A model generated the notes under the pieces. That model was not told where the DNA came from and ran no database searches. It saw only the letters and a list, made by a program, of their open reading frames with translations. From positions 62,001 through 126,000 of the forward strand of contig JAEZXR010000107.1 in NCBI GenBank assembly GCA_023419605.1: DNA of 64,000 bases. Direction: 5' to 3'. The stretch comes from Bacillota bacterium (lineage in GTDB: Bacteria; Bacillota; Clostridia; Acetivibrionales; JAEZXR01). The first letter of the stretch is position 1, and the number at the start of each line of letters is the position of its first letter. Position numbers and translations under genes: made by a program. Below are positions 34,838-43,086 of the stretch, piece after piece.

Positions 34838-36223
34838 ATGAATTACGAGGGGAACAAGGTTTCAGGACTAAATATTGCTTATATCGGCGGAGGCTCAAAA
34901 GGATGGGCCTGGGGATTGATGAGCGATCTCGTTTCGGAAGAAAAGCTGTCAGGTTCGGTTCGGCTTTACGATACGGACTTCGATGCAGCCTACAAAAACG
35001 AAGTGATCGGGAACAAGCTTTCCAGCCATAAGGAAGCCAAATCCCATTGGGACTATAAAGCGGTAAAAACGCTGGAAGAAGCGCTGGTGGGAGCGGATTT
35101 CGTTGTTATCTCCATTTTGCCCGGTACCTTCAAGGAGATGGAATCGGATGTACACCTGCCGGAAAAATACGGAATCTATCAGTCTGTGGGTGATACCGTA
35201 GGACCGGGAGGTATGGTAAGGGCCCTTAGGACCATACCCATGTATGTTGAAATCGCTGAGGCCATAAAAAACTATTGTCCTGAGGCTTGGATCATCAATT
35301 ATACAAATCCTATGACGCTGTGTGTAAGAACCATGTATGAAGTGTTCCCGCAGATCAAAGCCTTTGGCTGCTGCCATGAGGTTTTCGGAACACAGAAGCT
35401 CATGACACATATGCTCAAAGAGGTAAGAGGAATCGAGGCCCAAAGAGATGAGATCCAGGTTAACGTACTGGGTATCAACCATTTTACCTGGCTGGACAAG
35501 GTAACCTATAAAGGCGAAGACTTAATTCCCATGTACAGAGCCTTTGCAGAGAAATACTATGAGGAAGGATATGAAGAAGGGGAAAAGGGACACTGGATGA
35601 ACAGCTCCTTCCGCTCGGCTCAGAGAGTTAAATTCGACCTTTTCAAGAGATATGGCATTGTAGCTGCTGCCGGTGACCGGCATTTGGCAGAATTTTGCCC
35701 GCCATGGTACCTGAAAAATCCTGAAACTGTGGCAGATTGGAAGTTCGGATTGACAAAGGTTAGTTGGAGAATTGACAACCAGAAGGAGAGAATAGAAAAG
35801 GCAGAAAGACTCTATGCGGGAGAAGAGGAAGTAGAGATTAAAAACACCGGCGAAGAAGGAGTGCATCAGATGAAGGCGCTTCTGGGCCTGGGAGATCTGG
35901 TTACCAACGTAAATATTCCAAATTACGGACAGATGCATGGTGTGCCCTTGGGCGCCGTTGTGGAAACCAATGCGGTATTTAGGCATAACAGCATAACTCC
36001 GGTTTTGGCAGGACGGCTGCCGGAGGATGTAAACAATCTGGTAGTCCGCCACGTACACAACCAGGAAACTACTTTGAAAGCAGCGTTGGAGAAAGACAAA
36101 GAGCTCGCTTTCAGAGCTTTTGCAAATGATCCGCTCATGACAGCCAGCCTTAGTGATGCAAGGAAGCTGTTTGATGAAATGCTGCAAAATACGAAGAAAT
36201 ACCTGCCGGGCTGGGAGCTATAA
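34838..36223 (+). CDS. Glycoside hydrolase family 4 (alpha-galacturonidase-like)
   Basis: A 461-residue protein. The NAD-binding motif is IAYIGGGSKGWAW, followed by VRLYDTD. INYTNPMTLCVR, FGCCHEVFGTQ and NVLGINHFTWL supply the GH4 Asn, Cys and His that bind the metal ion and substrate. GH4 enzymes use a redox NAD+/Mn2+ mechanism with C3 oxidation. The CHEVFGTQ segment is closer to LplD-type alpha-galacturonidases than to MelA or phospho-glucosidases, as far as I can judge. GGGGG lies nine or so bases before the ATG. Confidence 0.87.
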   Translation: MNYEGNKVSGLNIAYIGGGSKGWAWGLMSDLVSEEKLSGSVRLYDTDFDAAYKNEVIGNKLSSHKEAKSHWDYKAVKTLEEALVGADFVVISILPGTFKEMESDVHLPEKYGIYQSVGDTVGPGGMVRALRTIPMYVEIAEAIKNYCPEAWIINYTNPMTLCVRTMYEVFPQIKAFGCCHEVFGTQKLMTHMLKEVRGIEAQRDEIQVNVLGINHFTWLDKVTYKGEDLIPMYRAFAEKYYEEGYEEGEKGHWMNSSFRSAQRVKFDLFKRYGIVAAAGDRHLAEFCPPWYLKNPETVADWKFGLTKVSWRIDNQKERIEKAERLYAGEEEVEIKNTGEEGVHQMKALLGLGDLVTNVNIPNYGQMHGVPLGAVVETNAVFRHNSITPVLAGRLPEDVNNLVVRHVHNQETTLKAALEKDKELAFRAFANDPLMTASLSDARKLFDEMLQNTKKYLPGWEL

Positions 36224-36271
36224 GTCCGAAAAAAAGCAAATATCAAGTTAAAGATTCTATAATCTAGAGTT

Positions 36272-36360
36272 ATGGGGGGGCAGGGGGCATAGCTCCTCTG
36301 CTGGCCGCTCCGGCGGCCAAACAAAGGTGCCCCTTCCACGGGAAGGGGTCGGGGGATGGG
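36272..36360 (+). repeat. Dispersed G/C-rich repeat family C, copy 1
   Basis: Three small hairpins in a row: GCAGGGGGC/GCTCCTCTGC, GGCCGC-TCCG-GCGGCC, and CCCCTTCC-ACG-GGAAGGGG. The stretch aligns with the reverse complement of 42091-42180 and more loosely with 40818-40899. It stands out from the surrounding A/T-rich spacer. No coding frame explains it. Confidence 0.65.
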
Positions 36361-36431
36361 TCTACTTAATTAGATATTCCTGTTTACAACCAACTGTAAA
36401 TATAGTATACTCATGATAATAAAATATTGAT

Positions 36432-36511
36432 GCTAGGGGTGCCGCAAGGCTGAGAAAGAGACTTCTTAACCCTTTGAACCTGATTTGGCTAAGACCAACG
36501 TAGGGAAGCGA
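36432..36511 (+). promoter_or_regulatory. TPP (THI-box) riboswitch
   Basis: The conserved segments appear in order: GGGGTGCC, GGCTGAGA, ACCCTTTGAACCTGAT, then GACCAACGTAGGGAAGC. On binding thiamine pyrophosphate it should favour the terminator that follows (36533-36560), lowering thiT expression. Confidence 0.96.
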
Positions 36512-36532
36512 TGTTACTATCATGCAAACAGT

Positions 36533-36560
36533 GCGTCTACCTATCAGGTAGGCGCTTTTT
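36533..36560 (+). terminator. Expression-platform terminator of the TPP riboswitch
   Basis: GCGTCTACCT (36533-36542) pairs with AGGTAGGCGC (36546-36555), followed by T5. Confidence 0.85.
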
Positions 36561-36624
36561 GTTTTATTTATACTGTTTTTCCGGCCGGAAAAGGGGTAAA
36601 GATTATTGTAGGGAGGGACTTTAT

Positions 36625-37251
36625 ATGGAATTTGTTTTAAAAGAGAAATTTATTGAGTTATTACAGCCAAAGTCATTGGCGACCGTTATTGCTTTGGTGC
36701 TGCTGGGTGCCGTATTGTTGGCCGTTTCCAGGAAAGCCCGCTTTAACGCGAAGTTGATCAGTTATGGTGCTTTGTGTATAGCCGCATCCTTTTTACTTTC
36801 CTATGTCAAGATATTTCAACTGCCGAACGGTGGGACCATCACCGTGGGAAGCATGCTGCCGTTATTTTTATTTGCATTTATTGCAGGGCCTTGGGCTGGC
36901 ATAGGTGCAGGATTATGCTATGGAATGCTGCAGTTCATCCAGGAACCGGTATTCTTACATCCTGCGCAGCTTTTACTGGATTACCCTTTGGCTTTTGCCA
37001 TGTTGGGAATTGCCGGATTCTTTAAAAACAAGCAGTTTCTGGGGATGCTTGCAGGTGGTTTGGGAAGGTTTATATGTCATGTTTTTGTCGGCGTGATTTT
37101 CTTCGCAGAATATGCAAATGGACAGAACGTATACATTTATTCTATGATGTATAATGCCTCTTACTTGATTCCTGACCTTATTATCTGTCTGGTTCTGTTT
37201 GCAGTACCGCAGATCAAAAACATTACCCGCAGGGTAACACCCATCGGATAA
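36625..37251 (+). CDS. thiT: Thiamine ECF transporter S component ThiT
   Basis: A 208-residue protein from the ATG at 36625 (GGGAGGG upstream); in-frame codons before it overlap the riboswitch terminator. Six hydrophobic segments; SYVKIFQLPNGGTITVGSMLPLF and GLCYGMLQFIQEP match ThiT, the substrate-binding subunit that works with a shared EcfAA'T module encoded elsewhere. The TPP riboswitch confirms the vitamin assignment. Confidence 0.95.
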   Translation: MEFVLKEKFIELLQPKSLATVIALVLLGAVLLAVSRKARFNAKLISYGALCIAASFLLSYVKIFQLPNGGTITVGSMLPLFLFAFIAGPWAGIGAGLCYGMLQFIQEPVFLHPAQLLLDYPLAFAMLGIAGFFKNKQFLGMLAGGLGRFICHVFVGVIFFAEYANGQNVYIYSMMYNASYLIPDLIICLVLFAVPQIKNITRRVTPIG

Positions 37252-37298
37252 TTTACGGGAACTCCAATCAGCTTCATAGAAGAATACAAAGATTTGGT

Positions 37299-37324
37299 AA
37301 AGAGCTTCGCCTGCGAAGCTCTTT
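37299..37324 (+). terminator. Terminator after thiT
   Basis: AAAGAGCTTCGC (37299-37310) pairs perfectly with GCGAAGCTCTTT (37313-37324), a 12-bp stem with a two-base gap. Confidence 0.85.
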
Positions 37325-37367
37325 ATTCTTTTCTGCCATATTCCTTACCTTTCCATGCTATTCATCG

Positions 37368-37396
37368 TTGCGCACTTTCACACACAATGATATAAT
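37368..37396 (+). promoter_or_regulatory. Sigma-A-type promoter of the PNP gene
   Basis: TTGCGC (37368-37373), a 17-base spacer and TATAAT (37391-37396), 60 bases before the start codon. Confidence 0.6.
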
Positions 37397-37455
37397 AGGC
37401 ATGAAAATTCTGGGATTGCACATACTATAATTCATTAAGAAATAGGAGGTACTCC

Positions 37456-38283
37456 ATGGAAAATTATTATCAGAAAGCTTCGGAAAGTGCCGAATACATC
37501 AAATCAAAAATTGCACATCAGCCTGAAATCGGAATTGTACTGGGCTCCGGCCTGGGCCCCTTGGCAGATGACATGACGGATGTCATCGACATCGATTATG
37601 CGGAAATCCCTAACTTCCCTGTATCAACGGTGGAAGGACATGCCGGCAAGCTGGTTTTCGGAAAATTGGGTTCCAAATACGTCCTGGCCATGAAGGGAAG
37701 ATTTCACTATTATGAAGGGTATGATGTAGCGCAGGTGGTTTTTCCCATCCGGGTTATGAAACTGCTGGGTATTAACAACCTGGTGGTAACCAATGCTGCG
37801 GGCGGAATTAACCGCGATTTCTCCTCCGGGGCTTTAATGCTGATTAAAGATCATATCAGCTTCTTTGTTCCCTCTGCTCTGCGCGGTAAAAACATGAGTG
37901 AGTTCGGAACCCGGTTCCCGGATATGTCCGAAGCTTACAGCAAGGAACTTCGGGCGCTGGCCAAAAAAGTGGCGGAAGAAAGCGGCGTGCAGGTGTTTGA
38001 AGGCGTGTATGCGTTTGCGCAGGGACCTATGTATGAAACACCTGCGGAAATTCGTGCATTGGGCATATTGGGCGCTGATGCCGTTGGAATGTCTACCGTT
38101 CCGGAAGTAATTACCGCAGGACATGCAGGAATGAAGGTTCTGGGTATCTCCTGCATCACCAATATGGCAGCCGGAATCCTGGACCAGCCGTTAAACCATC
38201 AGGAAGTTATGGAAACCGCCAAAAAGGTGGAAAAGGCCTTTACTACGTTGGTAAGGAATATCGTGGAACAGTGGAAGGCGTAA
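37456..38283 (+). CDS. punA: Purine nucleoside phosphorylase, class II (PunA type)
   Basis: A 275-residue protein with GIVLGSGLGPLAD (phosphate-binding), MKGRFHYYEGY, VTNAAGGINRDF and LGADAVGMSTVPEVITA, all typical of trimeric PNP acting on inosine/guanosine and deoxy forms. It releases purine base and ribose-1-phosphate. AGGAGG precedes the ATG. With SAH hydrolase, which yields adenosine, downstream, it fits purine salvage linked to the methyl cycle. Confidence 0.94.
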   Translation: MENYYQKASESAEYIKSKIAHQPEIGIVLGSGLGPLADDMTDVIDIDYAEIPNFPVSTVEGHAGKLVFGKLGSKYVLAMKGRFHYYEGYDVAQVVFPIRVMKLLGINNLVVTNAAGGINRDFSSGALMLIKDHISFFVPSALRGKNMSEFGTRFPDMSEAYSKELRALAKKVAEESGVQVFEGVYAFAQGPMYETPAEIRALGILGADAVGMSTVPEVITAGHAGMKVLGISCITNMAAGILDQPLNHQEVMETAKKVEKAFTTLVRNIVEQWKA

Positions 38284-38421
38284 AGGATTATATGCGTTCT
38301 TGGTTATCAGTTCCTAGTTCTTGGCTTTCCAAGGGCTTACAGCCCTTGGTTTTAACTGGCGACCAGCAGCCAGGCACCAGGAACGGTTTTCTATTAAACT
38401 GAATATAAATGTAATTAGCAG

Positions 38422-38450
38422 TTGATAATTAACTTTGAATGTTATATAAT
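38422..38450 (+). promoter_or_regulatory. Sigma-A-type promoter of ahcY
   Basis: TTGATA (38422-38427), a 17-base spacer and a perfect TATAAT (38445-38450), 36 bases before the ATG. Upstream, CCAAGGGC-TTACA-GCCCTTGG (about 38328-38349) is a hairpin that may end the PNP transcript. Confidence 0.7.
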
Positions 38451-38486
38451 TTACCATATATCCAGTAAGGATGGAGGAGATAATCA

Positions 38487-39734
38487 ATGAAGAGCGTAAT
38501 CAGAGATATCGGTCTTGCAGAATCCGGAAGGCAGAAGATCGAATGGGTTAGAAAAAACATGCCGATTTTGAGAAGTTTGGAAGAGGAATTTACAAGGACG
38601 AAGCCTTTCAGTGGTATACGGGCTACGGTTTCCGTTCATTTGGAAGCTAAAACCGCATACCTGGCTAAGGTTATTGCAGCCGGAGGCGCGGAAGTTTCAG
38701 TTACAGGCAGCAACCCGCTTTCAACACAGGATGATGTTGCAGCAGGACTGGCTGCGGATGGCCTGGATGTATACGCATGGTATAACTCCACAAAGGAAGA
38801 GTATTTTGAACATTTGAACATGGCATTGGGATATAAGCCGAACATCATCATCGATGACGGCGGTGACCTGGTGCACTTGCTGCATACAAGCAGAACGGAG
38901 CTTCTGCCCCATGTTATGGGCGGATGCGAAGAAACGACAACCGGTGTTCTTCGGTTAAAGGCCATGGAAAAGCAGGGCGTCTTGAAATTCCCCATGGTTG
39001 CAGTGAATAATGCTTATTGCAAATACCTCTTTGACAACCGGTACGGAACCGGACAGTCTGTTTGGGACGGTATCAACAGAACCACCAATCTTATCGTAGC
39101 TGGAAAGAATGTAGTTGTTATCGGTTATGGTTGGTGCGGTAAGGGGATCGCCATGAGAGCGAAAGGCCTGGGTGCCAACGTTATCGTTACGGAAGTGGAT
39201 CCTATCAAGGCCATTGAAGCCGTTATGGATGGCTTTAAGGTAATGAAGATGGACGATGCTGCCAAGCTGGGTGACTTCTTCATAACAGTAACGGGTAATA
39301 ACAGGGTTATCTATGAAGACCACTACAAGGTGATGAGAGACGGAGCCATCATGTGCAACGCCGGACACTTCGATGTGGAAATCTGTATTCCTGAGCTGGA
39401 AAAGCTGGCAGTAGAAAAGAAGGAACAGAGAAAGAATATTACCGGTTATAAGATGGCTGACGGCAGATGGTTGAACCTTCTGGCAGAAGGAAGGCTTGTA
39501 AACCTGGCAGCCGGTGATGGGCATCCGGCGGAAATCATGGATATGAGCTTTGCACTTCAGGCACTGAGTGCACAGTACATGCTTACAAACTACAGTAAGC
39601 TGGGTACCAGTGTCATTGACGTACCTTCCGAGATTGATCAAAGGGTAGCGGAAATGAAGCTCAAAGCCTGGAATGTAGAAATCGACCAACTTTCCAAGGA
39701 ACAGAAGAAGTATCTGGAAAGCTGGGCTGAATAA
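38487..39734 (+). CDS. ahcY: Adenosylhomocysteinase
   Basis: A 415-residue protein. The N-terminal part shows FSGIRATVSVHLEAKTAYLAKV, the middle DDGGDLVHLLH and GGCEETTTGVLRLKAM. The NAD-binding fold shows VVIGYGWCGKGIAMRAKGLGA, and the C-terminus shows NLAAGDGHPAEIMDMSFALQ. The enzyme reversibly splits S-adenosylhomocysteine into homocysteine and adenosine, relieving methyltransferase product inhibition. Many clostridia use Pfs/LuxS instead, so presence of SAHH plus an MTA/SAH deaminase 3.4 kb downstream is informative. GGAGGAGAT precedes the ATG. Confidence 0.95.
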   Translation: MKSVIRDIGLAESGRQKIEWVRKNMPILRSLEEEFTRTKPFSGIRATVSVHLEAKTAYLAKVIAAGGAEVSVTGSNPLSTQDDVAAGLAADGLDVYAWYNSTKEEYFEHLNMALGYKPNIIIDDGGDLVHLLHTSRTELLPHVMGGCEETTTGVLRLKAMEKQGVLKFPMVAVNNAYCKYLFDNRYGTGQSVWDGINRTTNLIVAGKNVVVIGYGWCGKGIAMRAKGLGANVIVTEVDPIKAIEAVMDGFKVMKMDDAAKLGDFFITVTGNNRVIYEDHYKVMRDGAIMCNAGHFDVEICIPELEKLAVEKKEQRKNITGYKMADGRWLNLLAEGRLVNLAAGDGHPAEIMDMSFALQALSAQYMLTNYSKLGTSVIDVPSEIDQRVAEMKLKAWNVEIDQLSKEQKKYLESWAE

Positions 39735-39760
39735 AGAGTGAAAAGAAAACACCTGCAGAG

Positions 39761-40726
39761 TCAAATCTTCAGGTGTTTTTTGTCTTTAACCGCCCATTCG
39801 ATAAATTTCACGTAATAGTTGGTCAGGGGCAGGAATAACACTGCACTTAATACATTGAAGATGGTATGAGTATTAGCGATAAGCCTTGTATTATTCTGAT
39901 TCAGGAAATCAGTTACATCCCGGACCAATGCAGCGAAAGGCTTCAGGAAGAGGAGCGCAAGAAGAACGCCAATGACATTGTACAGGGTATGGGCCCAGGC
40001 TGTCCGCCGGGCAGACAGGCTGGTACCGAGGCTGGCCAGCTGTGCGGTGATGCAGGTGCCGATATTGTCTCCCAGTGTAAGACCTAAAGCTGCCTCAAAA
40101 TTAATCAGGCCTGCATTGAACAAAACAATGGTTAATCCCACAGTAGCCGTACTGCTTTGAACCAGCATGGTGGCTACCAGCCCCACTACCAGTCCGATAT
40201 GGGGGTTGGTGCCGTATTTCCTGAACAATTCATAAGCAGTGGGACTTTGCTGGATAAAGGGGACACCGGAGTTCAGAATACCTAAGCCTGTCATCATTAA
40301 TCCAAACCCTGACAGGGCAATCCCTATATTTCTTATGGAATTCTTTTTGCCAAAGAGGCCAAGGAGCAGGCCAAGCCCCAGCAGGGGCAGCGCCAGGTCT
40401 GTCAGGCGGAAGGACATCAACTGGGCTGTTATGGTGGTTCCGATATTAGCGCCATAGATGATCCCTACAGCCTGAGACAGCTTAAGAAGCCCGGAGTTTA
40501 CAAATCCTACTGTAATGACGGTAACGGCGGCGCTGCTTTGTACAATGGCTGTCAGGAGGGTACCGGTTGCAAAGGCCGTATAGGTATTTCCCGTAAAAGT
40601 CGTGAGTATCTTCTTCATGACGCGGGCATTTGCTTTTTCAAGCCCACTGCTCATTAGCTTGACTCCAATCATAAGGCATGCAGTTCCTGTTAAAAAGTTG
40701 AAAATAATATAGAAGATTGGATTCAT
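39761..40726 (-). CDS. Na/Pi cotransporter family protein
   Basis: A 321-residue membrane protein. GAGG six bases upstream supports the ATG at 40726; the frame runs on to 40879 without support. The two repeated cores TAIVQSSAAVTVITVGFVNSG and MLVQSSTATVGLTIVLFNAG (QSS motifs) and the YGANIGTTITAQ / LGDNIGTCITAQ pair define the NptA/PNaS family. It lacks the C-terminal PhoU-like domain found in longer relatives. It is convergent with ahcY, with 26 bp between stops. Confidence 0.9.
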   Translation of the reverse strand: MNPIFYIIFNFLTGTACLMIGVKLMSSGLEKANARVMKKILTTFTGNTYTAFATGTLLTAIVQSSAAVTVITVGFVNSGLLKLSQAVGIIYGANIGTTITAQLMSFRLTDLALPLLGLGLLLGLFGKKNSIRNIGIALSGFGLMMTGLGILNSGVPFIQQSPTAYELFRKYGTNPHIGLVVGLVATMLVQSSTATVGLTIVLFNAGLINFEAALGLTLGDNIGTCITAQLASLGTSLSARRTAWAHTLYNVIGVLLALLFLKPFAALVRDVTDFLNQNNTRLIANTHTIFNVLSAVLFLPLTNYYVKFIEWAVKDKKHLKI

Positions 40727-40817
40727 CATGCACCTCGTATAAATCAATTTTGATTTCCTTTTTAGTACATGTATATTTACGGAAGCAATAAAGTATGCCG
40801 GGCTCAAAAAGGCTGGC

Positions 40818-40899
40818 AGGTACCCCAGGGGTAGTAGCTCATGCGGCCGCAGCCATGGCCGCCACACCAGGAGGCTCATCTCGGGAGGGGGTGAGGTGG
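40818..40899 (+). repeat. Dispersed G/C-rich repeat family C, copy 2 (divergent)
   Basis: A G/C-rich block containing TACCCCAGGGGTA, GCGGCC...GGCCGC and CTCGGGAGGGGGTGAGG. It follows the same order as copy 1 (AGCTC, GC-rich palindrome, CCAGGAGGC, GGGAGGGG) but is more diverged. It lies in the divergent spacer before ytrH. Confidence 0.45.
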
Positions 40900-40992
40900 A
40901 ACTTCACTTTTTATGGCAAGCCATATAGTCAGAATAATGAGGACTATACTTACATACTTTATAAAAGTAGTACAGTACTTTGGGTGAAACGC

Positions 40993-41331
40993 ATGAATGA
41001 CCTCACGAGCAACATCGTCTATAATTTCCTTATCTCCTTTGGCGTCATAGTGGGCGCCAGTATCTTTGCGGGAATCGGCGCCATCATTAACAATAACCCA
41101 CCACTGAAAACCATGCTGGATGTAGCTGGGTCCATAAAAATCTGGGCCATGGCAGTGGCATTGGGAGGAACTTTTTCCTCTTATGAGATTATAGAAAAAG
41201 GGATTTTCAAAGGGGAGCTGCGAACCATTGCCAAACAGGCCATCTACGTTCTTACAGCCATAACGGGCGCCAATGCCGGCCATGGCTTTATTTTGCTGCT
41301 GCAGAGGTGTAGTGAAGCATGGACAAAATAA
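40993..41331 (+). CDS. ytrH: Sporulation membrane protein YtrH
   Basis: A 112-residue protein starting at the ATG at 40993 (GGGTGAAAC upstream; the codons before it are the G/C-rich repeat, not protein). Three hydrophobic segments, with NFLISFGVIVGASIFAGIGA and ALGGTFSSYEIIEKG. Length and pattern match YtrH, a sigma-E-controlled mother-cell membrane protein of Bacillus. It overlaps the next gene by 13 bases, as in the ytrH-ytrI pair. Confidence 0.88.
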   Translation: MNDLTSNIVYNFLISFGVIVGASIFAGIGAIINNNPPLKTMLDVAGSIKIWAMAVALGGTFSSYEIIEKGIFKGELRTIAKQAIYVLTAITGANAGHGFILLLQRCSEAWTK

Positions 41332-41795
41332 AAAAGAGAATCTATAAGTATTCCATAACTCTGCTCACGGGAGGCATCGCAGGCTTTCTGGCAGGAGTCG
41401 TCCTGCTTGGGCTGCTGGTAAGCTATCGGTTTGACTGTTATCATCAGCAGATCGCCAAGCTGGAATCCAGAATTACCGATGATGCAGTGAAGGTGAAAAA
41501 ACTGGAGGACGCAGTGAACAGCAAAAAATATGTGGTTAAGGATATTGAAGTGATCCTGGGTTTTACCGGCCATGATCTGGATAAAATTACGCTGGAAAAA
41601 TCCATACGAGAGAAATATAGTTCGCTTTTGGGAAAGGATATTAAAAGCATCGACATCGATATGGCTGCGGAGGTCGTAGACAAAAGGGTAATGAAACTAA
41701 AAGATGGAGAATATAAGCTGAAGCTGGAAAAGCTGCTGCTCTCTGATATTTTAAAGCTATGGGTTAAGGTAGAAAAGTTGGTATTTGCGCTGTAA
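41319..41795 (+). CDS. YtrI-like sporulation protein
   Basis: A 158-residue protein with one membrane segment near the N-terminus (ITLLTGGIAGFLAGVVLLGLL) and a coiled-coil-like remainder (KLESRITDDAVKVKKLEDAV). Its size, topology and position overlapping ytrH match YtrI, but the sequence is too diverged for a firm call by eye. Confidence 0.7.
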   Translation: MDKIKKRIYKYSITLLTGGIAGFLAGVVLLGLLVSYRFDCYHQQIAKLESRITDDAVKVKKLEDAVNSKKYVVKDIEVILGFTGHDLDKITLEKSIREKYSSLLGKDIKSIDIDMAAEVVDKRVMKLKDGEYKLKLEKLLLSDILKLWVKVEKLVFAL

Positions 41796-41904
41796 ATAAA
41801 TGAACTTGGATGAATGTGATTGAATATGATGGTTGAAATTTGGGCAACATTGCTATATAATAGTAGCAGGAAAAATTTTCTGGTTATGAAATGGGTAAAA
41901 TATT

Positions 41905-42053
41905 GACTGGTAATTTATTATATCAATAATTGTGTTACTTTACCAGTCGTATTATATACAGATAGCCAACTTTAAACCTTATAGTTTCCAGTGGTAAAAA
42001 TGCCCGGGTTTTGGGGCAGTTTTGCCACTGGATAAATTCAAATCTAAAGTTGG
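41905..42053. other. Nested hairpins in the gap before the HTH-methyltransferase gene
   Basis: GACTGGTAA/TTACCAGTC (41905-41913, 41940-41948) is followed by a larger fold. Its outer stem is CCAACTTTA/TAAAGTTGG (41966-41974, 42045-42053) and its inner stem TCCAGTGGTAAAA/TTTTGCCACTGGA (41987-41999, 42020-42032), capped by TGCCC/GGGCA. Together with repeat C copy 3 these fill the 488-bp gap. No ORF is convincing. Confidence 0.55.
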
Positions 42054-42090
42054 ATATCTATAGCGATAACCAAGTTTAAAGTTAAGGACT

Positions 42091-42180
42091 TAACTCCACC
42101 CCTGCCCCTTCCGGAGATAGGGAAACCTTTTTTTGCGGCTGGAGCTGCAAGCAGGCGGGCTAAGGCCCCTTGCACCCCCT
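42091..42180 (-). repeat. Dispersed G/C-rich repeat family C, copy 3
   Basis: Read on the minus strand it gives GCAAGGGGCCTTAGCCC, GCAGCTCCAGCCGC, AAAAAAAGG and CCGGAAGGGGCAGGGG in the same order and spacing as copy 1. Confidence 0.6.
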
Positions 42181-42283
42181 GATTTTAACTTTAAAGATGG
42201 AAAACTTAAAATTAAGAGACAGGACAAAGCGGAGGGGTGGGATTGGATACCTTTTAGCCGGTCTCTGTAATTGAGGTGAATGG

Positions 42284-43075
42284 ATGGATAAGGAAATTCT
42301 AACGATGGAAGAAGCGGCAGAGCTGTTTAACGTCAGTGTTAAAACCTTTATCAAATTGCTGAAGGAAGAAAAAGTTCCTGCCAGAAAAATCGGCAGGGAG
42401 TGGAGGTTCAGCCGGAGAGCGCTGATTGAATGGCTTTCGGCCGGAGATTCCCAAACCTACTCTTCCAGTGAGGGAGAAGTCAGGGATTTCTTCAATGAAG
42501 TAGCTCCCCAGTGGGAGGAAATCAGCAGGGATTATTATGACGAATCCATAAAGAGCAAACTGGAGGAGTTAAAACTATTCAAAGAGGATATGACAGTGGT
42601 TGACCTGGGTGCTGGAGACGGTTACATATCCAGAGCTATAGCCCGGTCTGTGAAAAGGGTTCTCGCTGTGGATATTTCCGCCCAGATGCTGAAGCAGCTG
42701 AGCAGAAAGGCCCGGGAAAGCGGGATTGAAAACATCGAAACCATCGAGACCCGGGCGCAGGATATACCCTTGAAGAAAGCCAGTGTCGATGCTGTTTGCG
42801 CCAATATGTTCCTTCATCACATTGAAGAGCCGGAGGAGATTATCCAGGAAATCAACAGGGTGTTGAAGCCTGGGGGGCTTGCCGTGATTTCAGACTTTGA
42901 AGAGCATACGAATAAGGGCTTGAAGGAAAAAATGCATGATGTCTGGATGGGTTTTAATGTAGCGGAGGTAAAGGGCTGGTTCGAAGCGAACGGCTTCGAA
43001 AACATCAGCATTCAGACACTGCCCGGACACAAGGACAAGCAAGGTATTTTTGTTTTAACGGCAGAAAAAAGATAA
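42284..43075 (+). CDS. Excisionase-type HTH fused to SAM-dependent methyltransferase
   Basis: A 263-residue fusion. Residues 1-50 are a MerR/excisionase-like DNA-binding domain (LTMEEAAELFNVSVKTFIKLL, ARKIGREWRFSRRALIEWL). Residues 65-260 are a class I methyltransferase, with VVDLGAGDGYISRAIARSV (SAM site), LAVDISAQML and EINRVLKPGGLAVISDF. The gene is 11 bp from the MTA/SAH deaminase gene, so the two probably share a transcript and a SAM-related role. Substrate is unknown; the HTH might target it to DNA or regulate its own operon. Confidence 0.85.
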   Translation: MDKEILTMEEAAELFNVSVKTFIKLLKEEKVPARKIGREWRFSRRALIEWLSAGDSQTYSSSEGEVRDFFNEVAPQWEEISRDYYDESIKSKLEELKLFKEDMTVVDLGAGDGYISRAIARSVKRVLAVDISAQMLKQLSRKARESGIENIETIETRAQDIPLKKASVDAVCANMFLHHIEEPEEIIQEINRVLKPGGLAVISDFEEHTNKGLKEKMHDVWMGFNVAEVKGWFEANGFENISIQTLPGHKDKQGIFVLTAEKR

Positions 43076-43086
43076 GGGGTGCATGT

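Noticed and set aside
38284..38486. SAM or SAH riboswitch upstream of ahcY
   Set aside because: A hairpin is present, but none of the conserved riboswitch motifs, and a strong promoter lies downstream of the hairpin.
40795..40992. N-terminal extension of YtrH to an upstream ATG
   Set aside because: The extension translates a G/C-rich repeat and is not YtrH-like; the ATG at 40993 gives the normal length.
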